Source of the DNA: Adiantum capillus-veneris
Taxonomy: Eukaryota; Streptophyta; Polypodiopsida; Polypodiales; Pteridaceae
DNA: 64,000 nt
Reading direction: 5' to 3'
NCBI GenBank assembly: GCA_014529385.2
Contig: CM043967.1
Span: forward strand, 82,921,778-82,985,777
Shown: positions 45,201 to 55,159 of the stretch, in pieces
How positions within the stretch are numbered: the first letter of the stretch is position 1
Layout of the letters: each line of letters opens with the position of its first letter
The notes under the pieces: generated by a model
Database searches by the model: none
What the model was told of the DNA's origin: nothing
The model's input: the letters and a program-made list of their open reading frames with translations, nothing else
Position numbers and translations under genes: made by a program

Positions 45201-46007
45201 CTCACAGAAGTCTGTGAAGAACTTCACATTCTACATCGTCACAGTACACCCTACTATCCCCAATCAAATGGTTTGGTAGAAAAAGCTAATGGTGTCATTG
45301 CAGGAATCATTAGAAAGATGGTGAAAAACAAGACAAAGTTGTGGGATGACTTCTTGGATGGTGCCTTGTGGGCGTATCGAACCACATATAGGGAAGCCAC
45401 GGAGTTCACACCATTTCACTTGGTCTATGGTCAAGAGGCTTTACAGCCAATTGAGCTAAACATTCCAACAATGCGACTTCATGGCAAATCAGCACAAGAT
45501 GATCAAGAAGCATGGATGGATCGACTTCTTACCTTAGCTGAGCTTGAGTGGAAAAGAGAAGCAGCATACGAGTGCTATAAGAGGAAAGACACACAGACAA
45601 AGGAGAAGCTTGACAAGAAACTGAAGGACAAAGGCATCAATGAAGGAGATCTTGTGCTAAGGTATGACAATCGACTCGATAATCGTTTTGATGCCAAATT
45701 TGAAACGAGATGGCAAGGGCCATACATAGTCAAGAAGGCTTTCAATTCAAGTTACTATCAGCTTATGGACTTGAATGGTAAAGAGCACTCCAGGAAAGTA
45801 AACGGGTATCGCTTGAAGCCCTATTTGAGTCGCCTTCTACCAAAGGATCTACCAAAGATCTGTCAAAAGGCCACTGTCTCATGTAAGTATTGTTACATGA
45901 AGCATGAGTGTAACTCTAGCCAAAATTCTGAGGGGCCAAACAATAAAGATCTCGTCAAGGACTCTGAAGCACTCTCTTTGGAAAAGATGCTCTATGATGG
46001 TACATGA
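42243..46007 (+). CDS. Gypsy pol: protease end, RT, two RNase H, integrase
   Basis: This 1254-codon open frame continues in frame after one stop at 42207. Order: retropepsin C-terminus FILGRPWL; acidic linker; RT with [23 protein letters not shown] and catalytic FIDD (about 43263); first RNase H at about 43690-43950, where the usual Asp-Ala-Ser and Asp-His sites read VSSSVG and TAEN, so it is catalytically decayed; second, archaeal-type RNase H at about 44135-44515 with FFDGAF, NNEAEY, KGDALL and NEDAD, all four acids kept; integrase zinc region (44780-44910) and core with GIDAMG, SDNGPGF and the Glu of GLVEKANG. It stops 28 bases before the 3' LTR. Confidence 0.95.
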   Translation: MEAFGIKKAVDFYVMSTKGNGYPFILGRPWLMKMQALQDWESGKLICRNDNHKKVVFDMKEQRQEELHEESSRSETEEDWTENTSEEESSGSITEEESSIEVMGVRFKPNNQETSSRGLEEVGSQENQKVEDEGMLEGMLSTTLTKDEREEFKCVLRKFSRIFAKDYTDVCGVDVVQHKIELKPEATPKAQKLRRLGVIKEQALLKEVRKILAAGFIYPVENLEWVSPVVVTPKKNGKWRVCVDYRPLNEATKRDHFPLQFQDEILNEVAGHEKYTVCDGYSGYFQIGIALEDQLKTTFITPWGCYAFRVMPFGLTNAPATFQRFMNMVFQAFFGKSIRVFIDDFCIYSSKSLHLQRVEEGLKNLYDMGGQLNPDKCHIAEDEVILLGHKVSCKGIEVDPSKAKALIELPSPKNLKEVISFIQKVKYMSRFIHLASELLHPLQKLTQQVEFSWSDELEEYFCNIKVILSELQTLMPPCWEYTFFVSSSVGRETIGAVLLQQDPHSTRMRPIYFASRVMNALERDYTEAELMMLSLMFVVRKFRSYLLPKPFVILTAENLFPWVSSQMNLSTRISKWIMELQEFQYSFKVEDSVRAQLAGILTYRVHEKEIKVPEVKTLPLPPPKSIPNAFTLFFDGAFRRATGKAGGGLVFLNPSGEVVMKEKFNLPSSASNNEAEYDTLIHGLKMCIGQGIQRLMVKGDALLIVKQILGIWACKNESLRTKVHAIRRLFNQFEEVQLYHIPRKQNEDADLLAQQVVTCVEKEVQVIMMAATVKQPRYQGLESLTPIISYILEGEFPQDFTKAQKRRLMKKASAYLFLEGSLYQRGRDQVCRRVPTIEEIPAILKGLHEEACGGHFAQELTVKKILLAGYVWPSLHVDVQHWCKSCHNCQVNGNRRLVYGPRQIVLANGPFEKWGIDAMGPLPRTNNGKLYILVAVDYMTRWVEAQSVAKVNEKTVSKFVYTHICCRFGTPLEIVSDNGPGFRKGLLTEVCEELHILHRHSTPYYPQSNGLVEKANGVIAGIIRKMVKNKTKLWDDFLDGALWAYRTTYREATEFTPFHLVYGQEALQPIELNIPTMRLHGKSAQDDQEAWMDRLLTLAELEWKREAAYECYKRKDTQTKEKLDKKLKDKGINEGDLVLRYDNRLDNRFDAKFETRWQGPYIVKKAFNSSYYQLMDLNGKEHSRKVNGYRLKPYLSRLLPKDLPKICQKATVSCKYCYMKHECNSSQNSEGPNNKDLVKDSEALSLEKMLYDGT

Positions 46008-46019
46008 ATATACCATCAT

Positions 46020-46035
46020 CCAGGGAGAGGGCTAA
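46020..46035 (+). other. Polypurine tract of element G
   Basis: CCAGGGAGAGGGCTAA lies directly before the 3' LTR and shortly after the pol stop. Confidence 0.8.
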
Positions 46036-48351
46036 TGATAGCCGTTTTTCGGCTCTTTGTAATTGCCACAGTGAGTTACCTCACCCTACCAAAATCACCC
46101 AAACACTGTGGCTATCCCTACCATTTCACTGTACACAGGCGTGCGTGAGTCACGGGACTTTTCTCATATCTTCTTAAAAAACCCTCAATTAGCTAGTCAT
46201 TGGGCTAGTTGAGCCCATGCGTATGTACATATTTCTTTGTATATAGGGCCTAAATAAAAGATTTTTTCATAATTATTTTGATATTTATTTAAATATTTCT
46301 ACCTAGGTGTGTGTTATTTATGCTCTGTACATTGCTTCACCATTACCACAATTTTTCTTACCATTTTTCATACTCTTTATTCCATATAGAAATATTTTCA
46401 TGTAAGCTTCTCTTATATTTGGTGTAACTCCACCCCAACAAAAATCCAAAAAAACTAGTTTTATTTATGTGTATATTTTTTCACTATTGTGATTTTTCCC
46501 TTCCTACATCTATTTTGTTTTTTTTTCTAAAAATTTAGAACACCAAAAATATTTATCTTTTTATGGTAGCCTCATAATGAGAGAGATTTCTTTTGACCCC
46601 TTTATATTTTTTCCACTTATATTATTTATATTTGGCATGTACATATTTTTTAGACCCCTCAATATTTGATTTTCTTAGTTGTACTATTCACTTATATCAC
46701 AATCTCAACAATATCTTCAATTATAGACCTACTAAATAAGGTCAAGGGTAGGTGGCATGCATACATGCACTATGGAGGGCTCACTCTTGGAGGTATTCAA
46801 AAGAATCATCCAAAGAAGGACCCCACAAGGACCTTGTGCAGTGGAAAAAAACGGTCGGTTTTGATGAATTTTTAAAGTTCACTTGCTCTCCGAATTTGAA
46901 AAGGTGATACAAACAAAAGTTGTAGCTCGTGGGCTGAACTTTTGCCTCAAATTTTTTCATATTGTTTTGAGCTACGAGCTGTGAGCTATGATGACCCCAG
47001 TTTTCCCATGCTATGCAGCCACACTCTCTCTTCCACTTTATCATTTTCCTCTTTCACACACACTTCTCCACTCATCATCCCCACCTCTCTCACCACTCCT
47101 CTCTGCACCCTACTCACCTTCTCCTCAACCTTGAAGAATAAGAGAAACCATGGTGAACTCATACCTCCCACACACAATTCCATTCCAAAATTGATCACCT
47201 AGTCTCATTTTTCCTCCTCCAATTTACCCATATCTATCAAAAAAACCACAAAATTCAGCCTCTTCTCTTAAAAGACAGCATCATGGTGGTTGATTACTCA
47301 GCTTCAATTACCTTGTCTCTCAAGGAAGGTCAAGAGTGGAGAAAAAATGTACCGTCAAAGCTAGTGGACCGTCAACAAGCGTCAAAATTGGCCCTACTCA
47401 AGACACTTGGAGCATCAACCTTGTAAGAAATCCACCTTTTCTTACCTCTTAAGAGTTTTTCTTCCTTATTTGTATCCTACATGGATACTCCCATTGTAAA
47501 TATCCAATTCCATTTGTAAATTAATACTAACTCTACTAACACTAACCCACTATGAAAAGTCCTATCACCTCCATTTCTCTCCTCTCTCTTTCCCCACCAA
47601 CTTCTTGATAATTCCAAGCAAAAGAAATTAGATAAATTGCTGAAAATCTAACCCAACCATGGTTAGAGGAGTAACCTTAGCCTTCAAAATTGCTATAAAA
47701 GGAGGGTGTAGCTAGCACAAAAGGGGGAGCCATAAGCAAGAGCACTATGCTATAGCTTGAGAAGCCAAGCTCAACCTCTCTAGAAGGAGCTCTTGAGTGG
47801 AAGCTCACTGTCTTATGCATGTGCATGTGTTGTAATAGGAGATTAGCAAGGGAACTCTATGCCATTGTAAGAGAGAGAGTGATCACTCAATTGATAGTAG
47901 GAAATCTATCATTTCTCCTACTAGTGTAAGCCCAACATTTGCTGAATCAAGGAGGGTGGATTTGGACTAAGCTTGGATACTTTGTCTCTCTTCCCACGTG
48001 AAGTAATGGACAACAATGATGTGTAAGTGTCTTGGTGTTTTTTTTTGTTAAGTTCTTGATAGCTTGTCTCTAGTGTTGTCATTAATTTAGCCATAAATCC
48101 CACATACTGTAAGAGGGTGACAGGGTGGAGAGGACTCCCCTGGCCTTAAGACAGTGAGTGGGGTGGCTTTTCTTGTGATGTGTTGTGGTGTAATTTACTC
48201 AAGCTATGTTGAACAAATACTAATATCACTTTGATTGGTCATGACAGATTTGTAAGAAGGTATTAGTGCAACAAACACCCCCTCACCCTTCTCTCTCTTT
48301 CTTACATATATAATTGTGTTTGCTTGATCATTGCCGATACGTTTCAAAGCA
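46036..48351 (+). repeat. 3' LTR of gypsy element G
   Basis: This 2316-bp partner of 39081-41437 differs by about 16 substitutions and the two deletions noted there. It runs within a few bases into a (CT)n tract. Confidence 0.94.
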
Positions 48352-48360
48352 GCCCGAGAA

Positions 48361-48363
<3 letters not shown>

Positions 48364-48438
<75 letters not shown>
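48364..48438. repeat. (CT)37 microsatellite
   Basis: An uninterrupted CT run begins about 12 bases after the end of the 3' LTR of G, inside element F. Confidence 0.96.
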
Positions 48439-48440
<2 letters not shown>

Positions 48441-48700
48441 ACGTGTCCTAGTTCGCATCCAAAACTAGGTGGTGCCCCAAATTTGTGTAGGGTTAGGTTG
48501 CGGGTTTGTGTGTGTGTTTGTTGTTTTTCCAACCCCAACCCAATTGAGCAGCACGGGAGCCTTGAAGGGTGTCTAGAGGTTGCTCTTCTTGTTGCCCGCC
48601 CCGGACCGCTTCACCATGTAGAGAGCGAGAGAGCAGGCGAGTCTCTTTTGCTTGTGGGTTGTAGGGTGCTGTGCATGGAGTGTAGAGCAGTGACCTTGTT

Positions 48701-49309
48701 GTGCAGGTTGCGTCTACGGATGCACAGGTAGAGCGGGACAGCTCTAGTGAGTCACAGCAGGATGAGTCATCAGAGGTGATGACAGAGATGACTCACATGG
48801 ATGCTGAGATGTCGGCTATTGTGGAGTCATTTCTTGATATGCTTATGCCAGAGCTTGATGCAGATTCAGGACAGATGGATACTCTTGGTACACATGTGAT
48901 ATGTGGTGGGCACGAGGAGTCACTCCAGAGCTCGGAGTCAGAGTGCCATGGTCTCTATGATAGGGGACATGATTGCCATGAGTTGAGTTCTGAGTTGGAG
49001 GTGGCAGAGGTTGCCAGGGTTGCATCAACGTTCGCTGTCCTCATGTACGAGATGCTGATCTCAAGGCCCGACATAGCAGCTGCAGTGGGAGCATTTGCAG
49101 CAGGGTTGATTAGTTGTTCGATGACTGATCTCGGCATAGAGCATAGGGGAGGTTTGCAAGTATTGGACCGATACTTGCAGGAGTGCATGAGCTCTTGTAG
49201 ACTCTTTGCAGAGCTTGGAGCTAGCTCTGTGTGGCTTCCGCAGCGGGATGTTTGTCTATCAGTAGAGCCGGATGCACTAGCTCATCGAGAGTCAGTGGGC
49301 ATAGGTTGA
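48701..49309 (+). pseudogene. Acidic ORF in the 3' part of element F
   Basis: This 202-codon frame has an acidic, Ser/Met-rich N-terminal half (SSSESQQDESSEVMTEM) and ends 75 bases before the 3' LTR of F. The segment SRPDIAAAVGA, followed by a Leu-Gln-rich RYLQ stretch, resembles the end of copia reverse transcriptase (TRPDIAxAVGxVSR...RYLxGT) where it meets RNase H. No catalytic motif is present. It may be a rearranged copia remnant or a captured sequence. Confidence 0.4.
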
Positions 49310-49368
49310 GAGAATATCTCACCTTCTATTAGTTGTACACTAGTAGATCTTGCTTAAAGGCCCATTGG

Positions 49369-49384
49369 CCTTTAAGTGGGAGGT
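49369..49384 (+). other. Polypurine tract and hairpin before 3' LTR of F
   Basis: AAGTGGGAGGT immediately precedes the LTR. Just upstream, AAAGGCCCATTGGCCTTT (about 49357-49374) can fold back on itself. Confidence 0.6.
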
Positions 49385-49577
49385 TGTTGGGGTTAAGGCC
49401 TATGTGCCTTGACCGGTTGCCAAGGTCATGGGCGCCCGCCCACTGTTACCCTATACTTATAGTGAGTATACTGTATAGGGGGAGCTGCCACTTCACAGTC
49501 TCCCCACCCATATCTGTGTCGTGTCTCTCCTTCTCTCTCTCTCACTCTCCGTCTGTGGTGCTCCCCGATCCCCTTCA
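49385..49577 (+). repeat. 3' LTR of copia element F
   Basis: This 193-bp partner of 36279-36471 is followed by the target duplication GAGAG at 49578-49582. Confidence 0.94.
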
Positions 49578-49661
49578 GAGAGTTGGGCTATGGGGACGTA
49601 TGGTTCAACCTCTTGGATATGCAATATCTTGGGTTTTATTTCCTTAGGCAATATTCAGGGA

Positions 49662-50114
49662 CTATGGCTTGAGTGGTAGAATAAGAGTTGGTTTTTGCGT
49701 TGTGACACCCCCAATCCCCCAATCAATAGTGCATTTGGTGGCTATCATCCACGTGCGTCCTAGGTTTATATTACCCTCCATAGTTCCAACAGGCATGACC
49801 AAAAAGTCTTGAGCTACAACCCCATTGTCATAATTGACAGAAGTGTGCCAGATTTCAAAAACCGTAGTTTTTTTCTTGTTGACACCCTTGACTTGGATAA
49901 TACTCTCAGATAGAGGTGGCTTCCCTAATTGACACCACACCCCATATGATAGCAAATTATATTTAGCACCCGTGTCCAATAAGGCGTTATATAGCACTTT
50001 TCCATAGGTGCTATTTAGCTCAATAGGGTATCGTAGAGGTGTGTCAGAGTCCAACCAATCCTCATCAATTTCAACGTGGAATGCATGTGTGACTCCAAGG
50101 TTAGCCTCTTGTTT
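49662..50114 (-). pseudogene. Second retropepsin-like domain of E, after integrase
   Basis: This segment lies in the same reading frame as the integrase of E, separated only by one TGA (50115-50117). It reads GKVLYNALLDTGAKYNLLS with the catalytic DTGA at about 49968-49980, then VWCQLG, VKGVN, DFLVMP and LGRTWM near the end. Those are the order and spacing of a complete retropepsin domain (catalytic loop, flap region, (I/L)LGR helix). E already has a protease in the usual place at 54251-53977. A second aspartic protease-like domain C-terminal to integrase is not part of the usual gypsy plan. It may be active, structural or regulatory. It ends at 49662. Confidence 0.75.
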
Positions 50115-51206
50115 TCATCTTATATGTTGTTGTCGCTCCTTAGCCTCAGCTTGAGCTTGTATCTTCTTCAATTCTATTTGTGCCTTGGCTGCCTTTTTTG
50201 TATGGATGGCACGCAACTCCTCTTGGCTTAAAGGATCATAGTATCTTTTAAATTTGCTCCCATTGAGGAATCCAATGGTTTCAACTCCATCAAGAGTCTC
50301 CACACGAATGGTTCCTTGTGGGGTGATCTCACATACTCTATATGGTCCTTTTCCCACATATTTCAACTTTTTCTTTTCGTTATGCACTCCATACATAAGG
50401 ACTTTATCACCAACATTGATATCTTTGTTCTTTAGATGACGGTCAAACCATTTCTTCCTCCTATCTTTCTCCACAAGTGCATTTTGCACAGCTAATTGCC
50501 TCTCTTCATCTAGCCTTTCAAGGATATATAATCGCTCAACTAAGGGGTTACCATCCCAACCTTCTTGAGAAGCTACTCGAAGACTAGGAACGACAAATTT
50601 CCATGGCATAACCGCTTCTTGGCCATACACCATCTTGAATGGTGTGCAGTTAATGGCAACTTTATACGCAGTACGATAAGCCCATGGAGCTGATGTAAGC
50701 TTTAAATCCCAATCTGTGCGATGAGCTTCCACCGTTTTGGTTAAGATAGAGATTAAGGTCTTATTGGTGCTCTCAGCTTGGCCATTTGTTTGTGGATAAT
50801 AAGGTGTGGATTTATGGTGAGCTATCATAAAGTTGGTAGTGAGTTCTTTTATTACTCCATTTATAAAATGAGTACCATTGTCACTCACAATCTCAAAGGG
50901 ACAACCAAATCTTGTAACAATGTTCTCAAAGAGAAACTTGGCAGTTGACCTTGCATCGGCCTTACGTGTCGCCCTGGCTTCCGCCCACTTTGTCACATAG
51001 TCAGTGGCAACGATAATATATCGAGATTGAGTGCTACGAGCTGCCGGACTAATTGGGCCTACAAAGTCTAAACCCCATTTTTCAAATGGTTGAGTCACTT
51101 TAACAGTATGTAAGGGCATCCTATCCTTTTGTTGTGTGATCTTGTAACGTTGGCATTCATCACATCCTTTTGCAAAAAGTGATGCATCCTTAAATAAGGT
51201 TGGCCA
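50115..51206 (-). pseudogene. Integrase of element E
   Basis: The frame continues after a stop at 51207 from the zinc-binding region and gives the catalytic core: KWGLDFVGP, IVATDYVTKWAEA, IVSDNGTHF and the Glu of NGQAESTNK, the D,D-E triad of retroviral-type integrases. Then come YRTAYKVAINCTPF and the C-terminal barrel (GDKVLMYG, KYVGKGPYRV). A Lys/Ala/Gln-rich coiled-coil-like tail (AAKAQIELKKIQAQAEAK) precedes the TGA at 50115. No chromodomain is visible, unlike B. Confidence 0.92.
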
Positions 51207-52628
51207 CTAATAGCCTGATTGCAATACCTTTCTAGCTGTTAGTTCTCGTGAGAAATGTCCTCCAGCTATACCTATGTGGGCTTCTTGCAGTATGTATAAA
51301 TACTCATCCTCATGGACACAACGTCTAAGAATATCATCCTTCCCTAGCCTGTAGAGAGTCCCTGCAATGAGAGAGTAAGGTTCACATTCTTTTAACAGTT
51401 TTCGAGCTATGTCCTTACGAAGCTCTTTGGGTGGAAAACCATTAACTAGAAAGTTCACAATCTTCTCACTCCATTCAGGTATGGTTTCGACTAGGAATAG
51501 AGAAGTATCAGATAATTCATCATCGACTCCAGTAGGGGCTTCACCATTGGGTATGCGAGACAAATGATCAGCCATGACATGTCTTTTACCAGGTCTCACC
51601 ACAATGGTAAAATCAAACTCAAGGAGAATTAACAACCATCGTGTAATTCTTCCCGTGGAACAAGGTTTATTTACTAGATACAACAAGGCTTGATGATCAA
51701 CATAGAACACAAACTTGTTGGCCAGAAGGTAGTAGAGAAATTTCTTCAGTGCATAAGTCATACCTAAACCTTCTCGCTCTGTAGTGGTGTAGTTTCTTTC
51801 GGCATCATCCAGCTGACGACTTGCAAAGCTAATGGGGTAGTCCAGTTTATGTTCTCCTGGTTGAGCTAGAACACACCCAATAACAAAGTTCGATGCATCA
51901 ATATGCACATGAAAAATTACATTCCAATCGGGCACTCGTAGAATAGGAGCGCTAGTCAAGGTCTTTTTCAATGACTCATAAGCATGGTCACACTCCGTAG
52001 TCCATTGGAACTCAATAAGAAGCTTGTACAAAGGACGAGCTATCTCGGCAAAGTTTAAAATAAACTGTCGGTAATAACCAACATGGCCCATGAACCTTTG
52101 AACTCCTTTATAGTTTGAAGGTGGTGGCAATTCAGCAATGGCTTTAATTTTGCTCTCATCTGTGGAAATCCCATTTTTGGACACTATATGCCCTAAAATG
52201 ACTCCATGTTTAACCCAAAATTGGCATTTGAAAAGGTTTAAGGAGATGCGATACAATCTACACTTCTCAAACACTTTTCGTAAGCATGATAGATGTTCTT
52301 TCCAAGAGGAATAAACACAAAGGTCATCTAAGAAAGCTTCACAAAACTCTCTCAAATATTCTCTAAAAGCAGAGTTTATTAATCTTTGAAAGGTAGCCGG
52401 GGCATTGGTTAAGCCAAAAGCCATAACACGAAATGCGAACACTCCAAATTCGGTTATAAAGGCTGTTTTAGCTTGGTCCTCCAGCGCAATTGTGATTTGA
52501 TTGTAGCCAGAGTACCCATCCAAAAAGCTATAAGCTTCCTTCCCTGCAACTCTTTCAAGCACATGTTCTGAATATGGCAAGGGGTAATGGTCCGCACACT
52601 CTGAGTTTCCTATTCTTTTTTGGCACAA
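51207..52628 (-). pseudogene. RT, RNase H and integrase zinc region of element E
   Basis: Contains reverse transcriptase from HYPLPYSEHVLERVAG through AFGLTNAPATFQ and catalytic FLDD (about 52325-52336), the thumb region, RNase H with HIDASNFVIGCVL and MADHLSRIP, then the integrase zinc region starting HIGIAGGHFSRELTARK. A stop at 51207-51209 (after LQSGY) interrupts the zinc domain before its Cys pair. The N-terminal RT strands lie in another frame just upstream, so a frameshift near 52560-52625 splits RT. Confidence 0.93.
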
Positions 52629-53976
52629 TCACTATTGGAGACACCCATTGTGAGTGCTCAATAGGGTATATGAATCCGCATTCCACAAGCTTTTCAATCT
52701 CTTCTTGAACGATCTTTGCATATTTAGGATTCATTGGGTAGGGTCGTTGCTGAACTGGTTTAGCCATGCTATTCATGGGGATTGTGTGCTGCACCACGGA
52801 AGGTGGAACACCTTTCATATCATGATAAGTCCAGGCAAATATATCCATGAATTCCTTGAGAAGTTCTTTAAGTACACACTCCTCAGTCTCGGTCAGATCT
52901 TGGGCAATGAAAACAGGTTTAGACTCTTCTCCTGGGTCTGCTAACTCTATTTCCTTAACTATCGGTGGACCATCATAGACTCCATTGCTCCCATCGATAG
53001 GTTTTCTTTGAGCCTTTGTATACACAACCTTACGTTCCTCTGTGGTATAGGATTTGAAATGTTCAGGTGCAGGGTGTAAGTATGTGGGGTCCTGTTGTTC
53101 TGTGGACTGTGATTTAACTTCTGATTCCTTTTGCTGTTGAGCTAACTCTCGATTTTGTCGTCTCCTTACGGTACGGCTCAACTTTGGCTTCTCTGTAGCC
53201 TCTAGTTGTGCGATGTCAATGGGTTGTGGACTACACCACATAATGCTTTGAAGGTATTCACCCCAGTTATCTACCAACTTTCGATGAGCATCACATGCCC
53301 CTATATAATTAAGCCATTCTGCGGTAGATTTCTTTTCATTTATTCTAGCACGCACATTTTCTTGATATCGTCGCCTCTTATATCTCTTACTCTTCTTGTT
53401 TAATTCTCGATTATGGTCGATTTCTAGTGAAGACTCACTAGATGAATCACTACTTGTGTCTTCTGCTCCCTTGGATAGATTATCATCTAGGTTACCACTG
53501 GGCCCTGAATGGTTTGTCCCCACATTTGCACTAAGATTTAACTCAGATTCTTCTTCCTCAGAGTCAAAGTCAATTGATGATTCTGACCCCAAATCGTGTG
53601 GGCTATAGTCTTGTGAGGCGCTACTGGTTTCAATGCCAGTCAAACTTTCATCTTGTAGATCACTAGAAGCTATATGCATTGCGTCTAGCATGTTTAAGGG
53701 TACAAGTGGTGGTATTTCATCCCCCTCAGGTGTTACCCAGGTCGTCCCCCTATTTCCCCAAGTGTCTATGGTTGCTGCTAGGTGGACCCAATCCACATTG
53801 TCCGACTCAGTCATCCCAGGTAGTACATCCATATAAGGAGAATCTTCCCCAACATCAGTGTCCGCTTTACACGTGTAACAATACTGCAATGGGGCCGAGT
53901 GAACTGTGGTGTCAGATCTATGATCGATTATAAACCTGTTTCCTAGAGGATGTGCTCGACCCGTCACAAGATCCAC
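52555..53976 (-). pseudogene. Acidic spacer and RT N-terminus of element E
   Basis: About 300 codons of spacer separate the protease from RT. They hold an acidic Ser-rich stretch (SSIDFDSEEEESELNLS; SSDSSSESSLEIDHN), then a very basic one (KKSKRYKRRRYQENVRAR), then Gln-rich sequence. RT begins with FAWTYHDMKGVPPSVVQH and continues to WVSPIVIVPKKNRKLRVC, where the frame is lost. The frame is the same as that of the preceding protease fragment, with one stop at 53977. The spacer resembles no domain I know; charge segregation suggests a disordered linker. Confidence 0.8.
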
Positions 53977-54300
53977 TCAAATGACAGAATCTTGGAACTG
54001 CAAGTAGACATGGTTTTTAGACCAGTCATGCACCATTTTTGCTTCCCTCATGAAAGGACGTCCTAAGATCATCTCCGATGCCATAGTGTGTTTGGAGAAA
54101 TCCATAACAATAAAGGTAATCCTTATTTTATGTCCAAAGACCTTGATCTTGAGATCTTCTATCATCCCAATAGGTTTAACAATAGACCCATTGGCCATCT
54201 TCACTATTGTGGTTGTGGTCGCAAGGTAAGGTCCTTCCCATAGTTTACCATCAATTTTTAGTCACAATGCTAACCCCAGCGCCACCATCAAGGATTCCCT
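53977..54300 (-). pseudogene. Protease of element E, frameshifted
   Basis: The catalytic loop GILDGGAGVSIVTKN lies in the Gag frame (about 54252-54297, stop at 54251). The rest, ending MILGRPFMREAKMV, lies in the next frame (54204-53977). A frameshift near 54205-54250 splits the domain. DGGAG replaces the more usual DSGA/DTGA but keeps the catalytic Asp. Its normal job would be to cut the Gag-Pol polyprotein. Confidence 0.85.
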
Positions 54301-55120
54301 TCACAGTTAATCCCTTAGTAGTGATTGGTATAGTCGCATTAGATTCATCACCCTCAAAGTATTGTCCCAACTTGTTAACAGGTATTTCTATAACAAGGTT
54401 CTCATCTAGGTTGGGTTGTGGATCTATGTATTCCTCCTCTATTGGCATCTCCCCAGCTCCATCCATCTGTGAAAATTGTGGTAGCCCAAAATTTAGTTCT
54501 CCATTGAGGAAGCCTCGAAGAGCTGAGACTAGCTCGGGGTCTTTATATAGTTTGGACATGATGGTGGTTCTAACTTCTGAAGACATGAAATCCATCAATT
54601 TGGCAATGTTCAACGGCACCTTTTGGCCTTGAGTCCCTTGACGTGGGGAAGATGGGATCTCCATTTCTTCGATAGGATCAGGTAGTCCCTCTGTAAACAT
54701 TCTTTCCATCAAGAAGTGAGTACGCCCACTTTCCCATGACTTTAAGTCACTTTCTTCTTGGATGACGCTAGGTATGTCCAAGGGTCTATGGACTTGGTGA
54801 GGTTGTTGTTGCGTAGGGAACACGGTGTCTGTAATCAAGATCTTCCTAGGTGCTGGTTCTAGATCCCTTTGGGTATCTTCTACCAAACTCCTTAATTGCT
54901 TGACTCGCTCAATCTCCTCTATAGGGTTTGGGTAAGTTCCTATCTTCTTTTTGGATCCTGACCATTGTGGCTCATGAAGATCTTCCTTGTTGGTTTCTAT
55001 GTTAGTGGTCGTTTTGGTCTCCATGGTTTCACCTGAATCAGAATCTTCTTCAGCGTCGTTCATATATACGGGGTCGTCACCAGTCCCTATGTTGGTCTTT
55101 GAACTGGGGTCTGACTTCAC
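54251..55120 (-). pseudogene. Gag-protease linker of element E
   Basis: This 290-codon frame on the minus strand starts after a stop at 55160. It carries an acidic stretch (DAEEDSDSGE), KVPLNIAKLMDFMSSEVR and the protease catalytic loop at its end. It is in the same frame as the Gag pieces upstream, so one original Gag-protease frame is now cut by stops. The role of the middle part is unknown. Confidence 0.75.
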
Positions 55121-55159
55121 TGCTTTTTGCGATCTCTTTCTTCGTGTTTTCTTCTTTTT

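Larger units (their letters stand above)
39081..48351 (+). mobile_element. Ty3/gypsy element with two RNase H domains (G)
   Basis: Two long LTRs (2357 and 2316 bp, beginning TGATAGCCGTTTTTCGG) bracket a gypsy pol. The LTR end may lie up to 8 bases further right, because both copies share GCCCGAGA after AAAGCA. Flanks are GCCAG (39076-39080) and GCCCG (48352-48356), a possible duplication with one mismatch. The leader, primer site and N-terminal Gag are missing: the 5' LTR runs almost straight into the Gag zinc knuckle. Pol has protease, RT, decayed RNase H, archaeal-type RNase H and integrase, the layout known from the Tat lineage. LTRs differ by about 16 substitutions in 2.3 kb (0.7%), so it is the youngest insertion here. 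Confidence 0.93.
36279..49577 (+). mobile_element. Defective Ty1/copia element (F) inside E
   Basis: Two 193-bp LTRs with TG...CA ends, an exact GAGAG duplication (36274-36278 and 49578-49582), a tRNA-Met primer site and a 3' polypurine tract define a complete insertion. Between them lie a 1.6-kb leader, a shortened gag, a copia protease fragment, all of gypsy element G, then an acidic ORF of uncertain origin. Without G, F is only about 4 kb and lacks integrase and most of RT, so it was probably non-autonomous or suffered a deletion. LTRs differ at 4 of 193 sites (about 2%). Confidence 0.93.

Noticed and set aside
39081-48351. Segmental duplication of a 2.3-kb unique region
   Set aside because: The repeats bracket a gypsy pol with a polypurine tract directly before the second copy, so they are LTRs.
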